This document shows, one piece after another, positions 19,203-26,959 of a stretch of 33,332 bases of DNA (the stretch's first letter is position 1; each line of letters opens with the position of its first letter). Source of the DNA: Thiorhodococcus mannitoliphagus. GTDB lineage: Bacteria; Pseudomonadota; Gammaproteobacteria; Chromatiales; Chromatiaceae. The DNA lies in the NCBI RefSeq assembly GCF_010915725.1, contig NZ_JAAIJR010000058.1, positions 1 to 33,332 on the forward strand, given 5' to 3'. The notes under the pieces were generated by a model. The model made no database searches, was not told where the DNA came from, and saw only the letters and a list, made by a program, of their open reading frames with translations. The position numbers and the translations under genes were made by a program.

Positions 19203-20456
19203 ATGCGAGTGCAGCCCAGCAACCTCGCAACGGCCTTCAAGCTCGTATCGACTCAGAGACTCCGGCTTGTCGACAATGGAGCCCGCGCACTCATGCTGAA
19301 TCTCTCAGGCACTGACACCGGCATCACAAGCCCCACCCCGAGCAGCGCACAGGGCCTGCGTGTGGCGATCGTGTCGGACGCGGCGCCAGAGCGTAACGGG
19401 GTCGGGGCCTACTACCGTGACCTCGCGGACCATCTCAAGGCCAACGGCGCCCGCGTCGCGCTGATCGCACCGCGCCATCACGGCGAGCGCTGGCACGGCG
19501 GCATGCAGTTGCCCTTGCCCGGCGATCCGACCCAGAAGATTCTCGTTCCCTCTTGGTCGCTGGTGAGCAAGCGTTTGAACCGACTGCGCCCCACCGTGAT
19601 CGTGGTCCCCACCCCAGGCCCTTACGGCATGCTCGGCATGTATCTCGCTGGACGCCAGGGGGTCAATCTGGTGGTCGGCTTTCACACGCATTTCGAAGCC
19701 CTGACGGATCTGTTCCAAGACTGGGGCTTGCGGGCGCGCATCGCCAACGCCTATTTGCGGACCTGTCATCGCTTGCTCTTCAAGCGCAGTCAGCTCGTAC
19801 TCGCCAATTCGCAACAGATGGTCGATGTCGCGCGCGAGATTGGCGCACGCCGGGCCGACCTCATGGCAACCCCCATCCCCAAGCGATTCTTGGACTACCC
19901 AGCAATTCGAGCAGGCACGGAGGTCAAGCGCGTGCTCTTCGCTGGTCGCCTTGCCCCAGAGAAGAATCTAGAGGTCATCGTGGAAGCCGCCCAGCGCCTG
20001 CCGGAGATGGAGTTTGTCATCGCCGGCGACGGACCACTCAGGGCTTGGCTGGAGCAGCAGTGCGGGGGCCTACCGAACCTCAATCTCATCGGCTGGGTCA
20101 GTCGCACCCGCATCATGGCGCTCGTCGACAGCGTCGATGCACTGGTGCTGCCTTCGCGCGTCGAATCCTTCGGAACCATTGCCCTGGAGGCCATGGCACG
20201 GGCCCGTCCCGTCGTGGTCTCCTCGGCGTGCGGCATCATGAGCTGGGACATGCTCAGCCGCGGCATCTTCCCCATTCGTAATGACGAGCATTTGGCCGAC
20301 GCCTTGACGCGGCTCCGCGATCTGGACCCGGCGATGCGCGAACGCAAGGCGCGGATCGCACGCGAGGCCGCAATAGAACTCAATCAGCGCAATCTCGATC
20401 ATTGGATCGCCGTCTTGCGCGGCGACTTCGGACGCTCAATCGATGCCACAAGCTGA
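19203..20456 (+). CDS. GT4-family glycosyltransferase (GT-B fold)
   Basis: 417-aa retaining glycosyltransferase of family GT4. The N-terminal Rossmann domain starts at LRVAIVSDAAPERNGVGAY (52-70) with the family's Gly-rich acceptor loop and GFHTHFEAL (159-167). The donor domain has VLFAGRLAPEKNLE (244-257), FVIAGDGPLR (271-280) and the EX7E motif ESFGTIALE (Glu321 and Glu329). It resembles the MgtA / glycolipid mannosyl- or glucosyl-transferase group. The first 50 residues are non-conserved; ATG 19293 (residue 31, GGAG 11 bases upstream) is an alternative start. The 3' end overlaps the next gene by 14 bases, so the two are translationally coupled. It probably adds a hexose to a lipid or polysaccharide intermediate; the donor is unknown. 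Confidence 0.88.
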   Translation: MRVQPSNLATAFKLVSTQRLRLVDNGARALMLNLSGTDTGITSPTPSSAQGLRVAIVSDAAPERNGVGAYYRDLADHLKANGARVALIAPRHHGERWHGGMQLPLPGDPTQKILVPSWSLVSKRLNRLRPTVIVVPTPGPYGMLGMYLAGRQGVNLVVGFHTHFEALTDLFQDWGLRARIANAYLRTCHRLLFKRSQLVLANSQQMVDVAREIGARRADLMATPIPKRFLDYPAIRAGTEVKRVLFAGRLAPEKNLEVIVEAAQRLPEMEFVIAGDGPLRAWLEQQCGGLPNLNLIGWVSRTRIMALVDSVDALVLPSRVESFGTIALEAMARARPVVVSSACGIMSWDMLSRGIFPIRNDEHLADALTRLRDLDPAMRERKARIAREAAIELNQRNLDHWIAVLRGDFGRSIDATS

Positions 20457-21246
20457 GCAAGTACGGGCATTGGTCTCGGTGCATGACGTCATGCCCGAGA
20501 CGCTGCCGCAAGTCGAGCGCATCCTCAGGCTCCTAGAAGCCGAGGGGATCAGCGCCGTCACCCTCCTGGTGGTTCCCGGGCGTACCTGGTCGTCCGAGCA
20601 GATCGACGTCTTAAAGCGCTTCGAGTCGCAAGGCTACGAGCTGGCGGGGCACGGCTGGCTCCATCGGGTCGAGCGCTACGGCGGCCTCAAGCACCGCCTT
20701 CACGCAAGCCTCATCTCGCGGAATGTCGCTGAGCATCTAGCGCTCGACGCCGATGGCATCTTGGCATTGATGCACCGATCGCACGCTTGGTTTCGTCAGC
20801 AGGGACTGAAATCGCCCACGCTCTATGTCCCCCCGGCCTGGGCCTTGGGCCAGATTGCCCGCAACGCACTGGCCACCCTTCCCTACCTGCAATACGAGAT
20901 CTTCTCCGGGATTCTATCGGGCCAGACCGGGCGCCTGCACCCCATTCCAATGCTCGGCTACGAGGCCGACAGCGCTTGGCGCGCACCCGTTATTCGGCTG
21001 TGGAATCGCTTCAATCGGCGCCGCTCCCGCACCAGAGGCTGGCTGCGCATTGGCATCCACCCGCACGACCTGGACCTCCGCCTCGCCGAGGATCTGCGCA
21101 ACGACCTCAAGCGATTCCGGCTGCACGCAGACTATTCCGCCGTCGACGACCAGCCGGGCGCTCAGAGATACCGTCTGCTCACATCGTCCAGGAGTCCGCG
21201 CGAGGCCGACTCCACCATGTCGAACACCCGATCGAATCCGCGCTGA
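20443..21246 (+). CDS. DUF2334 / polysaccharide deacetylase-like protein
   Basis: 267-aa protein of the DUF2334 branch of the NodB-like carbohydrate esterase fold. Metal-site candidates are SVHDVMPE (His14, Asp15), GHGWLHR (His70 and His74, the HxxxH pair) and IGIHPHDLDL near 215, which supplies the final histidine; together they fit a metal-dependent deacetylase. There is no signal peptide, so it probably acts on a cytoplasmic sugar-lipid intermediate. It overlaps the GT4 gene by 14 bases. Its last 28 codons overlap the convergent phosphatase gene by 85 bp; the final residues (SRSPREADSTMSNTRSNPR) look like antisense of that gene, so an ancestral stop may have been lost. Role inferred: N-deacetylation of a sugar before or after transfer by the neighbour. 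Confidence 0.82.
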   Translation: MPQAEQVRALVSVHDVMPETLPQVERILRLLEAEGISAVTLLVVPGRTWSSEQIDVLKRFESQGYELAGHGWLHRVERYGGLKHRLHASLISRNVAEHLALDADGILALMHRSHAWFRQQGLKSPTLYVPPAWALGQIARNALATLPYLQYEIFSGILSGQTGRLHPIPMLGYEADSAWRAPVIRLWNRFNRRRSRTRGWLRIGIHPHDLDLRLAEDLRNDLKRFRLHADYSAVDDQPGAQRYRLLTSSRSPREADSTMSNTRSNPR

Positions 21247-21656
21247 CCACCGTAATAAGGGTCCGGCACCTCACGAATCCCCAGTTCAGGCGCAAACTCC
21301 ATGAAGAGGCGCAGCTTGTGCTCCTGCCCCGGCGGGCAGAGGTCCGCCAGGCACGCGTGATTGTCCTCGTCCATCGCCAGAACATAATCGTAGTGATGGA
21401 AGTCCTCGGCCCGCGCGCGTCTGGCGCGCAAGTCGCTAATGTCGATGCCGCGCTCGGCGGCGGTCTCGCTGGCGCGCCGATCCGGCTGCTCACCCGTGTG
21501 ATAAGCGTGAGTCCCGGCGGAATCGATCTCGATGAGATCCAGCAAGCCCGCCTCCCTCACCATTTGCCGAAAGACGCCGTGTGCCGTTGGCGATCTGCAG
21601 ATATTTCCCATACAAACGAATAGGACTTTGACTCTTACGCTTGTGCTCATAGGCAT
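21162..21656 (-). CDS. Low-molecular-weight protein tyrosine phosphatase
   Basis: 164-aa LMW-PTP, hydrolysing phosphotyrosine on proteins, often tyrosine kinases of exopolysaccharide export. The P-loop is VCMGNICRS (Cys15 nucleophile, Cys20, Arg21, Ser22) and the general acid is Asp132 in PDPYYGG. GGAGAG lies nine bases before ATG 21656. A phosphatase of this type follows kdsB in Pseudomonas and Xanthomonas, so this is the syntenic orthologue rather than a capsule-locus enzyme; no tyrosine autokinase gene is present. It is convergent with, and overlaps, the deacetylase-like gene. A MITE-like repeat lies about 70 bp upstream and may separate it from the rest of its ancestral operon. Confidence 0.93.
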   Translation of the reverse strand: MPMSTSVRVKVLFVCMGNICRSPTAHGVFRQMVREAGLLDLIEIDSAGTHAYHTGEQPDRRASETAAERGIDISDLRARRARAEDFHHYDYVLAMDEDNHACLADLCPPGQEHKLRLFMEFAPELGIREVPDPYYGGQRGFDRVFDMVESASRGLLDDVSRRYL

Positions 21657-21722
21657 AAAAAACGTCTCTCCAAATCCAAAAGGCGCACCAGGATAAGGCG
21701 AGCCATCAGGTTTCTATAGCGG

Positions 21723-21827
21723 TTAGAAAGTGACCATCAACAACTTCCCCCCTTTCGCAAAGGGGGGCCAGGGGGGATTTCGGACGGGATCGCTCACATC
21801 GGGAAACAGTTGATGGGCGCTTCCTTA
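21723..21827. mobile_element. MITE-like repeat, copy 1
   Basis: 105-bp element nearly identical to a second copy at 23937-24041: about 94 of 105 positions match with no gaps. The ends are imperfect inverted repeats of about 18 bp (AGAAAGTGACCATCAACA against the complement of the right end, 14 of 18 matching). The interior has the perfect hairpin CCCCCCTTT-CGC-AAAGGGGGG (about 21747-21767). There is no coding capacity. Size, terminal repeats and duplication fit a miniature inverted-repeat element or a dispersed structured repeat; the cognate transposase is not in the window. Confidence 0.8.
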
Positions 21828-21896
21828 GCAGGACTGCCCGCCGTCCGGGAAAACGAGACCACACACAAGGACACACACACGGAGACGCAATCGACG

Positions 21897-22415
21897 TCAG
21901 GGTGTCGACCGCAGCTTGCGCCGCAGCTGACTTGACTCACGTGCCTGTTCCTGGCGCGTCGAGAGTGACCTGAGACGCGCCCGATAGCCTGCCGCACTGG
22001 CCCCGGGCTGCTCGACTTCTAGGGGCGTCGACTGCTGCAAGCGTCGCTCCCGACGCAGGCCTTGTCGCTCCAAGCGCTGCTCCCGCTCAAGGCTGGCATC
22101 GCGAGTCTGCTCCCCAAGCCGCTCTGCACTGCGCGATCGACCCGACGCATCCGGCGCTGCCCCGGGGTGAGGCGTCCGGTCGGGACGGTCCAAGCGCAGC
22201 CAAGATCCGCCCGTCACATCCGGGCGCGGCCGGTCGAAAAGGGTCGGAGACTCCTGGCCGAAGGCGGCGGGTAGATGGAGAATTGTTGCACAAAGGAGAC
22301 AAGCAAGACCAATCCCACAGGCCATGCGCACCAGGCTAGTGCATTTTACCAACGCAGGAACCTGAACTGTGCGTCGCTCAGCGAAGGAAAGGGACCAGGG
22401 TGATCGCCATTTCAT
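21897..22415 (-). CDS. Hypothetical secreted Arg/Gln-rich protein
   Basis: 172-aa ORF with a hydrophobic segment (about residues 32-51, GIGLACLLCATILHLPAAFG) reading as a signal peptide with a possible cleavage before QESP, preceded by a long basic n-region. The mature part is highly charged and low in complexity, with Arg/Glu/Gln-rich helices (LEREQRLERQGLRRERRLQQ) likely to form coiled coil. Start 22415 has AAAGG five bases upstream; the inner Met at residue 31 (22325) would give a more usual signal peptide. No family is recognised. It lies between the phosphatase and osmC genes but is separated from both by more than 200 bp, so it is probably transcribed alone. Reality as a gene is moderate. 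Confidence 0.45.
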   Translation of the reverse strand: MKWRSPWSLSFAERRTVQVPALVKCTSLVRMACGIGLACLLCATILHLPAAFGQESPTLFDRPRPDVTGGSWLRLDRPDRTPHPGAAPDASGRSRSAERLGEQTRDASLEREQRLERQGLRRERRLQQSTPLEVEQPGASAAGYRARLRSLSTRQEQARESSQLRRKLRSTP

Positions 22416-22646
22416 ACAAGCCTTTGATTAAATTAACCTCAAACGTCGAAAAGCGAGCTGGCCCCGAATCTGCTTATAAGCTTACAAAGCAAGGTTTCCT
22501 TCATGCTTTGATCTGTTCTCTGACCTCCTCAGTGGTGATTCGCCCCGCAGTTGCGGGGTTTTTTTTGCACTGTCGGCAAAATCACCCGTCCAAGGCCGCT
22601 TGGGATGGCATCGGCAGCACTTGAGGCTCGCGCATCGGCGATCAGG
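22416..22646. other. Intergenic region, candidate small-RNA locus
   Basis: No convincing protein gene. The first half is AT-richer than its surroundings (around 22420-22440 and 22470-22500, including a TTATAAGC box at about 22474). The second half ends in a strong plus-strand intrinsic terminator (22543-22566). Because no plus-strand gene lies upstream within 1 kb, a transcript starting near 22480-22500 and ending at the terminator is the simplest explanation. No match to a known RNA family (6S, 4.5S, tmRNA, RNase P) is recognised. Confidence 0.35.
22543..22566 (+). terminator. Intrinsic terminator with T8 tail
   Basis: Perfect 7-bp GC-rich stem CCCCGCA/TGCGGGG (22543-22549 and 22552-22558) with a two-base loop, followed directly by eight T (22559-22566). 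It works only in the plus direction, since the opposite strand has no T-run after the stem. It is the clearest Rho-independent terminator in the window. Confidence 0.88.
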
Positions 22647-23048
22647 CTAGGCCTGCTCGATGCGGCTTTCAAACTGGGGAAACTGCTCGATGGTCCGCTT
22701 GACGGCGCAGAGATCCATCGCCTTGAGAATGCCGTTCTGATATTTCTCGGGAAACCCCTCTGGGAGCTGGAGCCGCAGCACCATGCGCGACGCCGAGGGG
22801 TCCGACTTGTTCGGCTCCCAGTCCATCCAGAGCTTCAGCCCATCCGTCGACAGCTTTCTACTCTGACAGAACTTCAGTGCGAAAATCCCCGCGCAGGTGG
22901 CAATGGAGCTAAGAAAGAGGTCATAGGGCTGAGGCGCGGATTGATCGCCGCCCGCCTCCTTCGACTGGTCGGTCGTAATGTTGAATTCGCGAATCGCCGC
23001 GTCGACGCGCTGTCCACCGGGAAAACTGACTTCGATCGTTTCCGCCAT
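22647..23048 (-). CDS. OsmC family peroxiredoxin-like protein
   Basis: 133-aa OsmC/YhfA-type protein, a thiol-dependent peroxidase fold reducing organic hydroperoxides. The core helix SSIATCAGIFALKFC carries the first redox cysteine (Cys52) and MDLCAVKRTI the second (Cys114). The N-terminal strand IEVSFPGGQRVDA and PYDLFLSS loop are also typical. ATG 23048 is chosen because AGGA lies about eight bases upstream and the fold starts here; the longer frame to 23135 adds no homology. It sits 108 bp after kdsB on the same strand, between kdsB and the phosphatase gene that normally follows, and so looks like a local insertion. Co-transcription with kdsB is possible. Substrate not known. Confidence 0.88.
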   Translation of the reverse strand: MAETIEVSFPGGQRVDAAIREFNITTDQSKEAGGDQSAPQPYDLFLSSIATCAGIFALKFCQSRKLSTDGLKLWMDWEPNKSDPSASRMVLRLQLPEGFPEKYQNGILKAMDLCAVKRTIEQFPQFESRIEQA

Positions 23049-23156
23049 TTTCGATCCTCTCTGCAAGCTGCGGTTCGACTGATCTCCTTGGGTTCGAAGG
23101 CTCTGGCTCCGATGAACCAGCCTACCGCTTTCCAAGCGGCCGGGCTCTCCACGCGC

Positions 23157-23924
23157 TCAAGTGCCGACCAGGTAGGCCGCCGCGCGCGCCAGATCGGCCC
23201 GAGTATCGACGCCAGGCCCCGGCTCCTCCGCCGCAATGCCAACGCGAATCGGCTCCCCGTGCCACAGCGCCCTGAGCTGCTCCAAGGACTCGGCGATCTC
23301 CAAGGGAGACGGCTCGAAAGCGACATAGCGCCGCAGAAAGGAGACCCGATAGGCATAGAGGCCGATATGTCTGAGGAAGCGCACTGAAGTCGGCAACTTG
23401 GCCCGATCCCCGAGAAACTCGTCACGATGCCAGGGGATGGGTGCCCGCGAGAAATAGAGCGCCAGACCGGCGGCGCTCGTAACCACCTTGACCGCATGTG
23501 GATCGAAGAGCACGGAACTCTCCGTGATCGGACAGGCGAGCGTCGCGATGCCGACGCCATCCGCTGCCACGAGTTCGGCAGCGACTTGGCTGATGAGTGC
23601 CGATGGCATGCAAGGCTCATCGCCCTGAAGATTGACGATGACGGTGTCATCGCCCCAGCCGCAGCGTTCCATGGCCTCGGCAACACGATCCGTTCCGCTG
23701 CGGTGGGCCGAATCCGTCAGCAGCGCTGTCACGCCTAGCGCCGCGCAAGCATCGAGGATGCGTTGATCGTCGGTGGCGACCACGACCTCATCGGCCTCAC
23801 TCGCGCGGGCGCGCTCGACCACATGCTGGATCATCGGTTTGCCGGCGATCTCCAGCAGCGGCTTGCCCGGCAGACGTGTCGAGCCGTAGCGCGCCGGAAT
23901 CAGGACCTTGAACCCTTTATCCAT
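23157..23924 (-). CDS. kdsB: CMP-KDO synthetase (3-deoxy-manno-octulosonate cytidylyltransferase)
   Basis: 255-aa cytosolic enzyme that activates KDO with CTP for lipopolysaccharide inner-core assembly. The nucleotide-binding PARYGSTRLPGKPL motif spans about 11-24; NLQGDEP carries the metal/ribose-binding acidic pair; HIGLYAYR and the PLEIAESLEQLR segment are characteristic of KdsB. Length matches the family (about 250 aa). It belongs to the minus-strand envelope cluster exbB-exbD-msbA-lpxK-kdsB but is separated from lpxK by a MITE-like element, where a Trm112/YcaR-like small gene is usual in related bacteria. That insertion may have given it an independent promoter. Confidence 0.95.
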   Translation of the reverse strand: MDKGFKVLIPARYGSTRLPGKPLLEIAGKPMIQHVVERARASEADEVVVATDDQRILDACAALGVTALLTDSAHRSGTDRVAEAMERCGWGDDTVIVNLQGDEPCMPSALISQVAAELVAADGVGIATLACPITESSVLFDPHAVKVVTSAAGLALYFSRAPIPWHRDEFLGDRAKLPTSVRFLRHIGLYAYRVSFLRRYVAFEPSPLEIAESLEQLRALWHGEPIRVGIAAEEPGPGVDTRADLARAAAYLVGT

Positions 23925-23936
23925 GTCTCAACTCAC

Positions 23937-24041
23937 TTAGAAAGCGTCCATCAACAACTTCCCCCCTTTCGCAAAGGGGGGCTAGGGGGGATTTCGGGCG
24001 GCATCGCTCGCATCGGGAAACAATTGATGGACACTTTCGTA
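23937..24041. mobile_element. MITE-like repeat, copy 2
   Basis: Second copy of the 105-bp element at 21723-21827, in the same orientation. Its ends form imperfect inverted repeats (GAAAGCGTCCATCAAC against the complement of the right end), and it carries the same 9-bp CCCCCCTTT/AAAGGGGGG hairpin. It fills most of the 157-bp kdsB-lpxK gap. Short CTCTCAAC-type direct repeats flank it (about 23926-23934, 24044-24052 and further at 24075-24083), suggesting further local duplication. Confidence 0.8.
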
Positions 24042-24081
24042 GTCTCTCAACGCACTTAACTCTCTCAGCCCACCGTATCTC

Positions 24082-25068
24082 TCAACCCGCTTTCTCCCTC
24101 AACTCAATCAGTTTGGACAAAAACTGCGTGTCGAATGCGTCGTCGAGTTGCGCCTGTACCGGCAGATACCAATGATTCGGTGCAGCGAAAGCCGCACATT
24201 TGACGGCGTCCTTTTCCGTCATGATCACGACTCGATCGCCCCAAGACGCGACATCAGACCCTGTATAGCTGTAGTGATCGGGAAAAGGGCGACGCTCGAT
24301 CGACAGGCCATGCGACTCCAGCAATGCGAAGAAGCGCTCCGGATCGCCGATACCCGCCACCGCCAGCACCCCTGAGCCTCTAAGCGCCTCAAGACCGCGA
24401 CGGCACCGGGGGTCGACCAGATTCACCAGTGCACCCGGCACGAGCCGCATCGCCAGACCCTGCCCCGCACCGTCTTTATACACCACGAGGTCCGCTTGGG
24501 TGAGCCGCTGCGCGGGCTCCCGCAGCGGGCCGGCTGGCAGGCAATGCCCATTGCCGAAACCGCGCTGACCGTCGACCAGCGCAATCTCTAGGTCTCGGGC
24601 CAGCGCATAGTGCTGGAGTCCGTCATCGCTCAGTAGAATATCGCAGCCGGCGCGCTCGATCACGAGGCGACCGGCGGCAACCCGGTCCGGACCGGCCACC
24701 ACCGCGCACCCCGAGCGAGCAGCCAAGAGCACCGGCTCATCGCCGACCTGCTGCGGATCGCTATCAGCCTCAACGAACTGGGGCCACGACTGCGACCTGC
24801 CGCCATAGCCGCGCGCGATGATGGCGGGGGTCCAACCATGCGCCCTGAGCAAGCCGGCGAGGTACAGGGTCAGAGGCGTTTTCCCCGTCCCGCCGACGCT
24901 GAGATTGCCCACGACGATGACCGGGACCCCGAGGTGCTCGGATCTCAGCAATGCCCAGCGATAGGCCAGACGGCGCAGCCGTACGATGCCGCAATAGAGC
25001 CAGGACAGCGGCACCAGAAGCCGAGCGACAGGGCTCGCGCCGTACCAGATTGGCGTTGGATCTAGCAT
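24082..25068 (-). CDS. lpxK: Tetraacyldisaccharide 4'-kinase LpxK
   Basis: 328-aa inner-membrane-associated kinase that phosphorylates the 4' position of the lipid A disaccharide to make lipid IVA. An N-terminal membrane-anchoring helix (about 13-35) precedes the P-loop GNLSVGGTGKT (54-64), which is the LpxK form of Walker A. IIARGYGG and LLSDDGLQHYALARD (catalytic Asp region) follow. Length is typical. It lies 106 bp downstream of msbA on the same strand; kinase product and flippase substrate belong to one pathway. The short gap shows no terminator, so co-transcription with the exbB-exbD-msbA genes is likely. Confidence 0.95.
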   Translation of the reverse strand: MLDPTPIWYGASPVARLLVPLSWLYCGIVRLRRLAYRWALLRSEHLGVPVIVVGNLSVGGTGKTPLTLYLAGLLRAHGWTPAIIARGYGGRSQSWPQFVEADSDPQQVGDEPVLLAARSGCAVVAGPDRVAAGRLVIERAGCDILLSDDGLQHYALARDLEIALVDGQRGFGNGHCLPAGPLREPAQRLTQADLVVYKDGAGQGLAMRLVPGALVNLVDPRCRRGLEALRGSGVLAVAGIGDPERFFALLESHGLSIERRPFPDHYSYTGSDVASWGDRVVIMTEKDAVKCAAFAAPNHWYLPVQAQLDDAFDTQFLSKLIELREKAG

Positions 25069-25174
25069 CTAAATATTGAGCCCTGATGCCTGAGCTGAAA
25101 GCCACCGCTTCATGCCGAAGCAGCGAATGGCAGAAACCCCCTGTCCAACCAAGGCGGAGATCATGTGCTCGACG

Positions 25175-26959
25175 CTAGGCCAGAAGCCTCGGCTCGGCGA
25201 GCGCATCGTGGAACTGCAGCTGATGTAAGCGCGCGTAATAGCCCCCGAGCGCCAGCAGTTCCTCATGCCGTCCCTGCTCGACGACGCACCCATCCTGAAG
25301 AACCAGAATGCGGTCTGCGTTCTCGATGGTCGAAAGACGGTGCGCAATGACCAAGGTCGTGCGGCGCTCCATCAGCTCTTGCAAGGCTGCCTGGATATGG
25401 CGCTCGGCCTCGGTATCCAAGGCTGAGGTGGCTTCATCCAGGATGAGGATGGGCGCATCCTTGAGCATGGCCCGAGCAATCGCCAGACGCTGACGCTGCC
25501 CACCCGAGAGCAGAACCCCACGATCGCCGATGAGCGTGTCGAATCCGTTCGGCAGCGACTGGATGAACTCCAGCGCATGGGCGCTGGCTGCCACGCGCTC
25601 CAGCTCGGCTTGACTGGGAGTCTCAGCGCAGCCGTAGGCGATGTTGTTGGCGACGCTGTCGTTGAAGAGCACGACCTCCTGACTGACGAGCGAGAGCTGT
25701 GCGCGCAAACTCGCCAGCCTGAGTTCGCCAATGGGGATGCCGTCGATGCGAATCTCCCCGGCGCTGGGATCATAGAAGCGCGGCAGCAGATTGGCGATGG
25801 TGCTCTTGCCGCTACCGGAGTGCCCGACCAGCGCGATCTTCTCACCAGGCTCGATCACCAAGCTGACATTCTGGATCGCCGGGGCCTTGTCTTCGGAGTA
25901 GAGGTGACTGACGTCGAGGTACTCGACACGTCCCTCGGCCCGCTTCAGCGTACGCGTACCCAGGTCCTGCTCCTCTTCGGAATCAATCAACTCGAAGAGG
26001 CTCTCGGCGGCGATGATGCCGCGCTGCAGCTGAGCATTCACCGAGGTCAGGCGTTTGACCGGGGGTAGCAGCAGGCCCATGGCAACCACGAAGGACATGA
26101 AGGTGCCAACGGAGATGTTCTCCTTCAGCCCCTGCATGGTGGAGAGATAGACGACGAAGGCGATGGCCGCGGCCGAGATCAGCTGTACCAGAGGCACACT
26201 GGCCGCCTCGGTCGCAATCATCTTCATTTGCAGCGAGCGGGTCTTCTCATTGATAGCGACGAAGCGCCGCGCCGCGCGCGCCTGTCCTCCGAACGCCTTG
26301 ACCACCCGGTGGCCGTCGATGATCTCCTGGGCGACGTGCGTCAGATCGCCAACGCGGTCCTGAATCCGGCGGCTGTGACGACGAAACCGCTTGGTCGCGT
26401 ACTTGATCGCACCGGCCATCACGGGACCAATGACCAAGAAGATCAAGGACAGCGCGGCATCCAAGTAAAGCATATAGGCCATGAGGCCGATGACCGTGAA
26501 GCCGTCGCGCACCAAGGTCGTGACCGCCGAGGTGGCCGCGTTTGCCACATTCTCGACGTTGTAGGTCAGCTTGGCCAGGATGTGGCCCGAGCCACTCTTG
26601 TCGAAGAAGCGCGTCGGCGCACGCAGCAAATGCTCGAACATCTGCTGACGGAGATCCGCCACGACGCGCCGTCCAACCCAGCTCAGAAAGTAGGTATTGA
26701 TGAAACCCGCGATGCCGCGCACCAAGAAGAGTCCGACGAGCAACCAAGGCATGGTTTGCACCAGCTCGATATCACGCTTGACGAAGCTCCCATCGATCAG
26801 AGGCTGCATCATGGCGGCGAACAAAGGCTCGGTCGCGGCAAAGATGAGCATGCCCAAGATCGAGAAGGCGAACATCCGCCCGTAGGGTCGGACATAGCCG
26901 AGCAACCGCCGATAGATCACGCTGGCCTCGGCGGAAGAGAGGACCTCGTCTTTACTCAT
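25175..26959 (-). CDS. msbA: Lipid A export ATP-binding/permease protein MsbA
   Basis: 594-aa half-size ABC exporter that flips lipid A-core across the inner membrane. The transmembrane domain spans about 20-320 with six helices; the nucleotide-binding domain has Walker A GHSGSGKST (379-387), signature LSGGQ (484-488), Walker B ILILDE (504-509) and switch His540. Length fits MsbA (about 580-600 aa). Its ATG overlaps the exbD stop as ATGA, so it is translationally coupled to the exbB-exbD pair, an arrangement also found in Xanthomonas-type genomes. With lpxK and kdsB downstream the group forms a lipid A/LPS supply operon. Confidence 0.94.
   Translation of the reverse strand: MSKDEVLSSAEASVIYRRLLGYVRPYGRMFAFSILGMLIFAATEPLFAAMMQPLIDGSFVKRDIELVQTMPWLLVGLFLVRGIAGFINTYFLSWVGRRVVADLRQQMFEHLLRAPTRFFDKSGSGHILAKLTYNVENVANAATSAVTTLVRDGFTVIGLMAYMLYLDAALSLIFLVIGPVMAGAIKYATKRFRRHSRRIQDRVGDLTHVAQEIIDGHRVVKAFGGQARAARRFVAINEKTRSLQMKMIATEAASVPLVQLISAAAIAFVVYLSTMQGLKENISVGTFMSFVVAMGLLLPPVKRLTSVNAQLQRGIIAAESLFELIDSEEEQDLGTRTLKRAEGRVEYLDVSHLYSEDKAPAIQNVSLVIEPGEKIALVGHSGSGKSTIANLLPRFYDPSAGEIRIDGIPIGELRLASLRAQLSLVSQEVVLFNDSVANNIAYGCAETPSQAELERVAASAHALEFIQSLPNGFDTLIGDRGVLLSGGQRQRLAIARAMLKDAPILILDEATSALDTEAERHIQAALQELMERRTTLVIAHRLSTIENADRILVLQDGCVVEQGRHEELLALGGYYARLHQLQFHDALAEPRLLA

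Noticed and set aside
21747-21767. Terminator for the flanking genes
   Set aside because: The C6T3/A3G6 hairpin has no T-run and recurs identically in the second element copy, so it belongs to the repeat rather than to a gene end.
22416-22566. Known structural RNA (6S, tmRNA, 4.5S, RNase P) before the terminator
   Set aside because: None of their conserved sequence elements is visible; only an unnamed small RNA remains possible.
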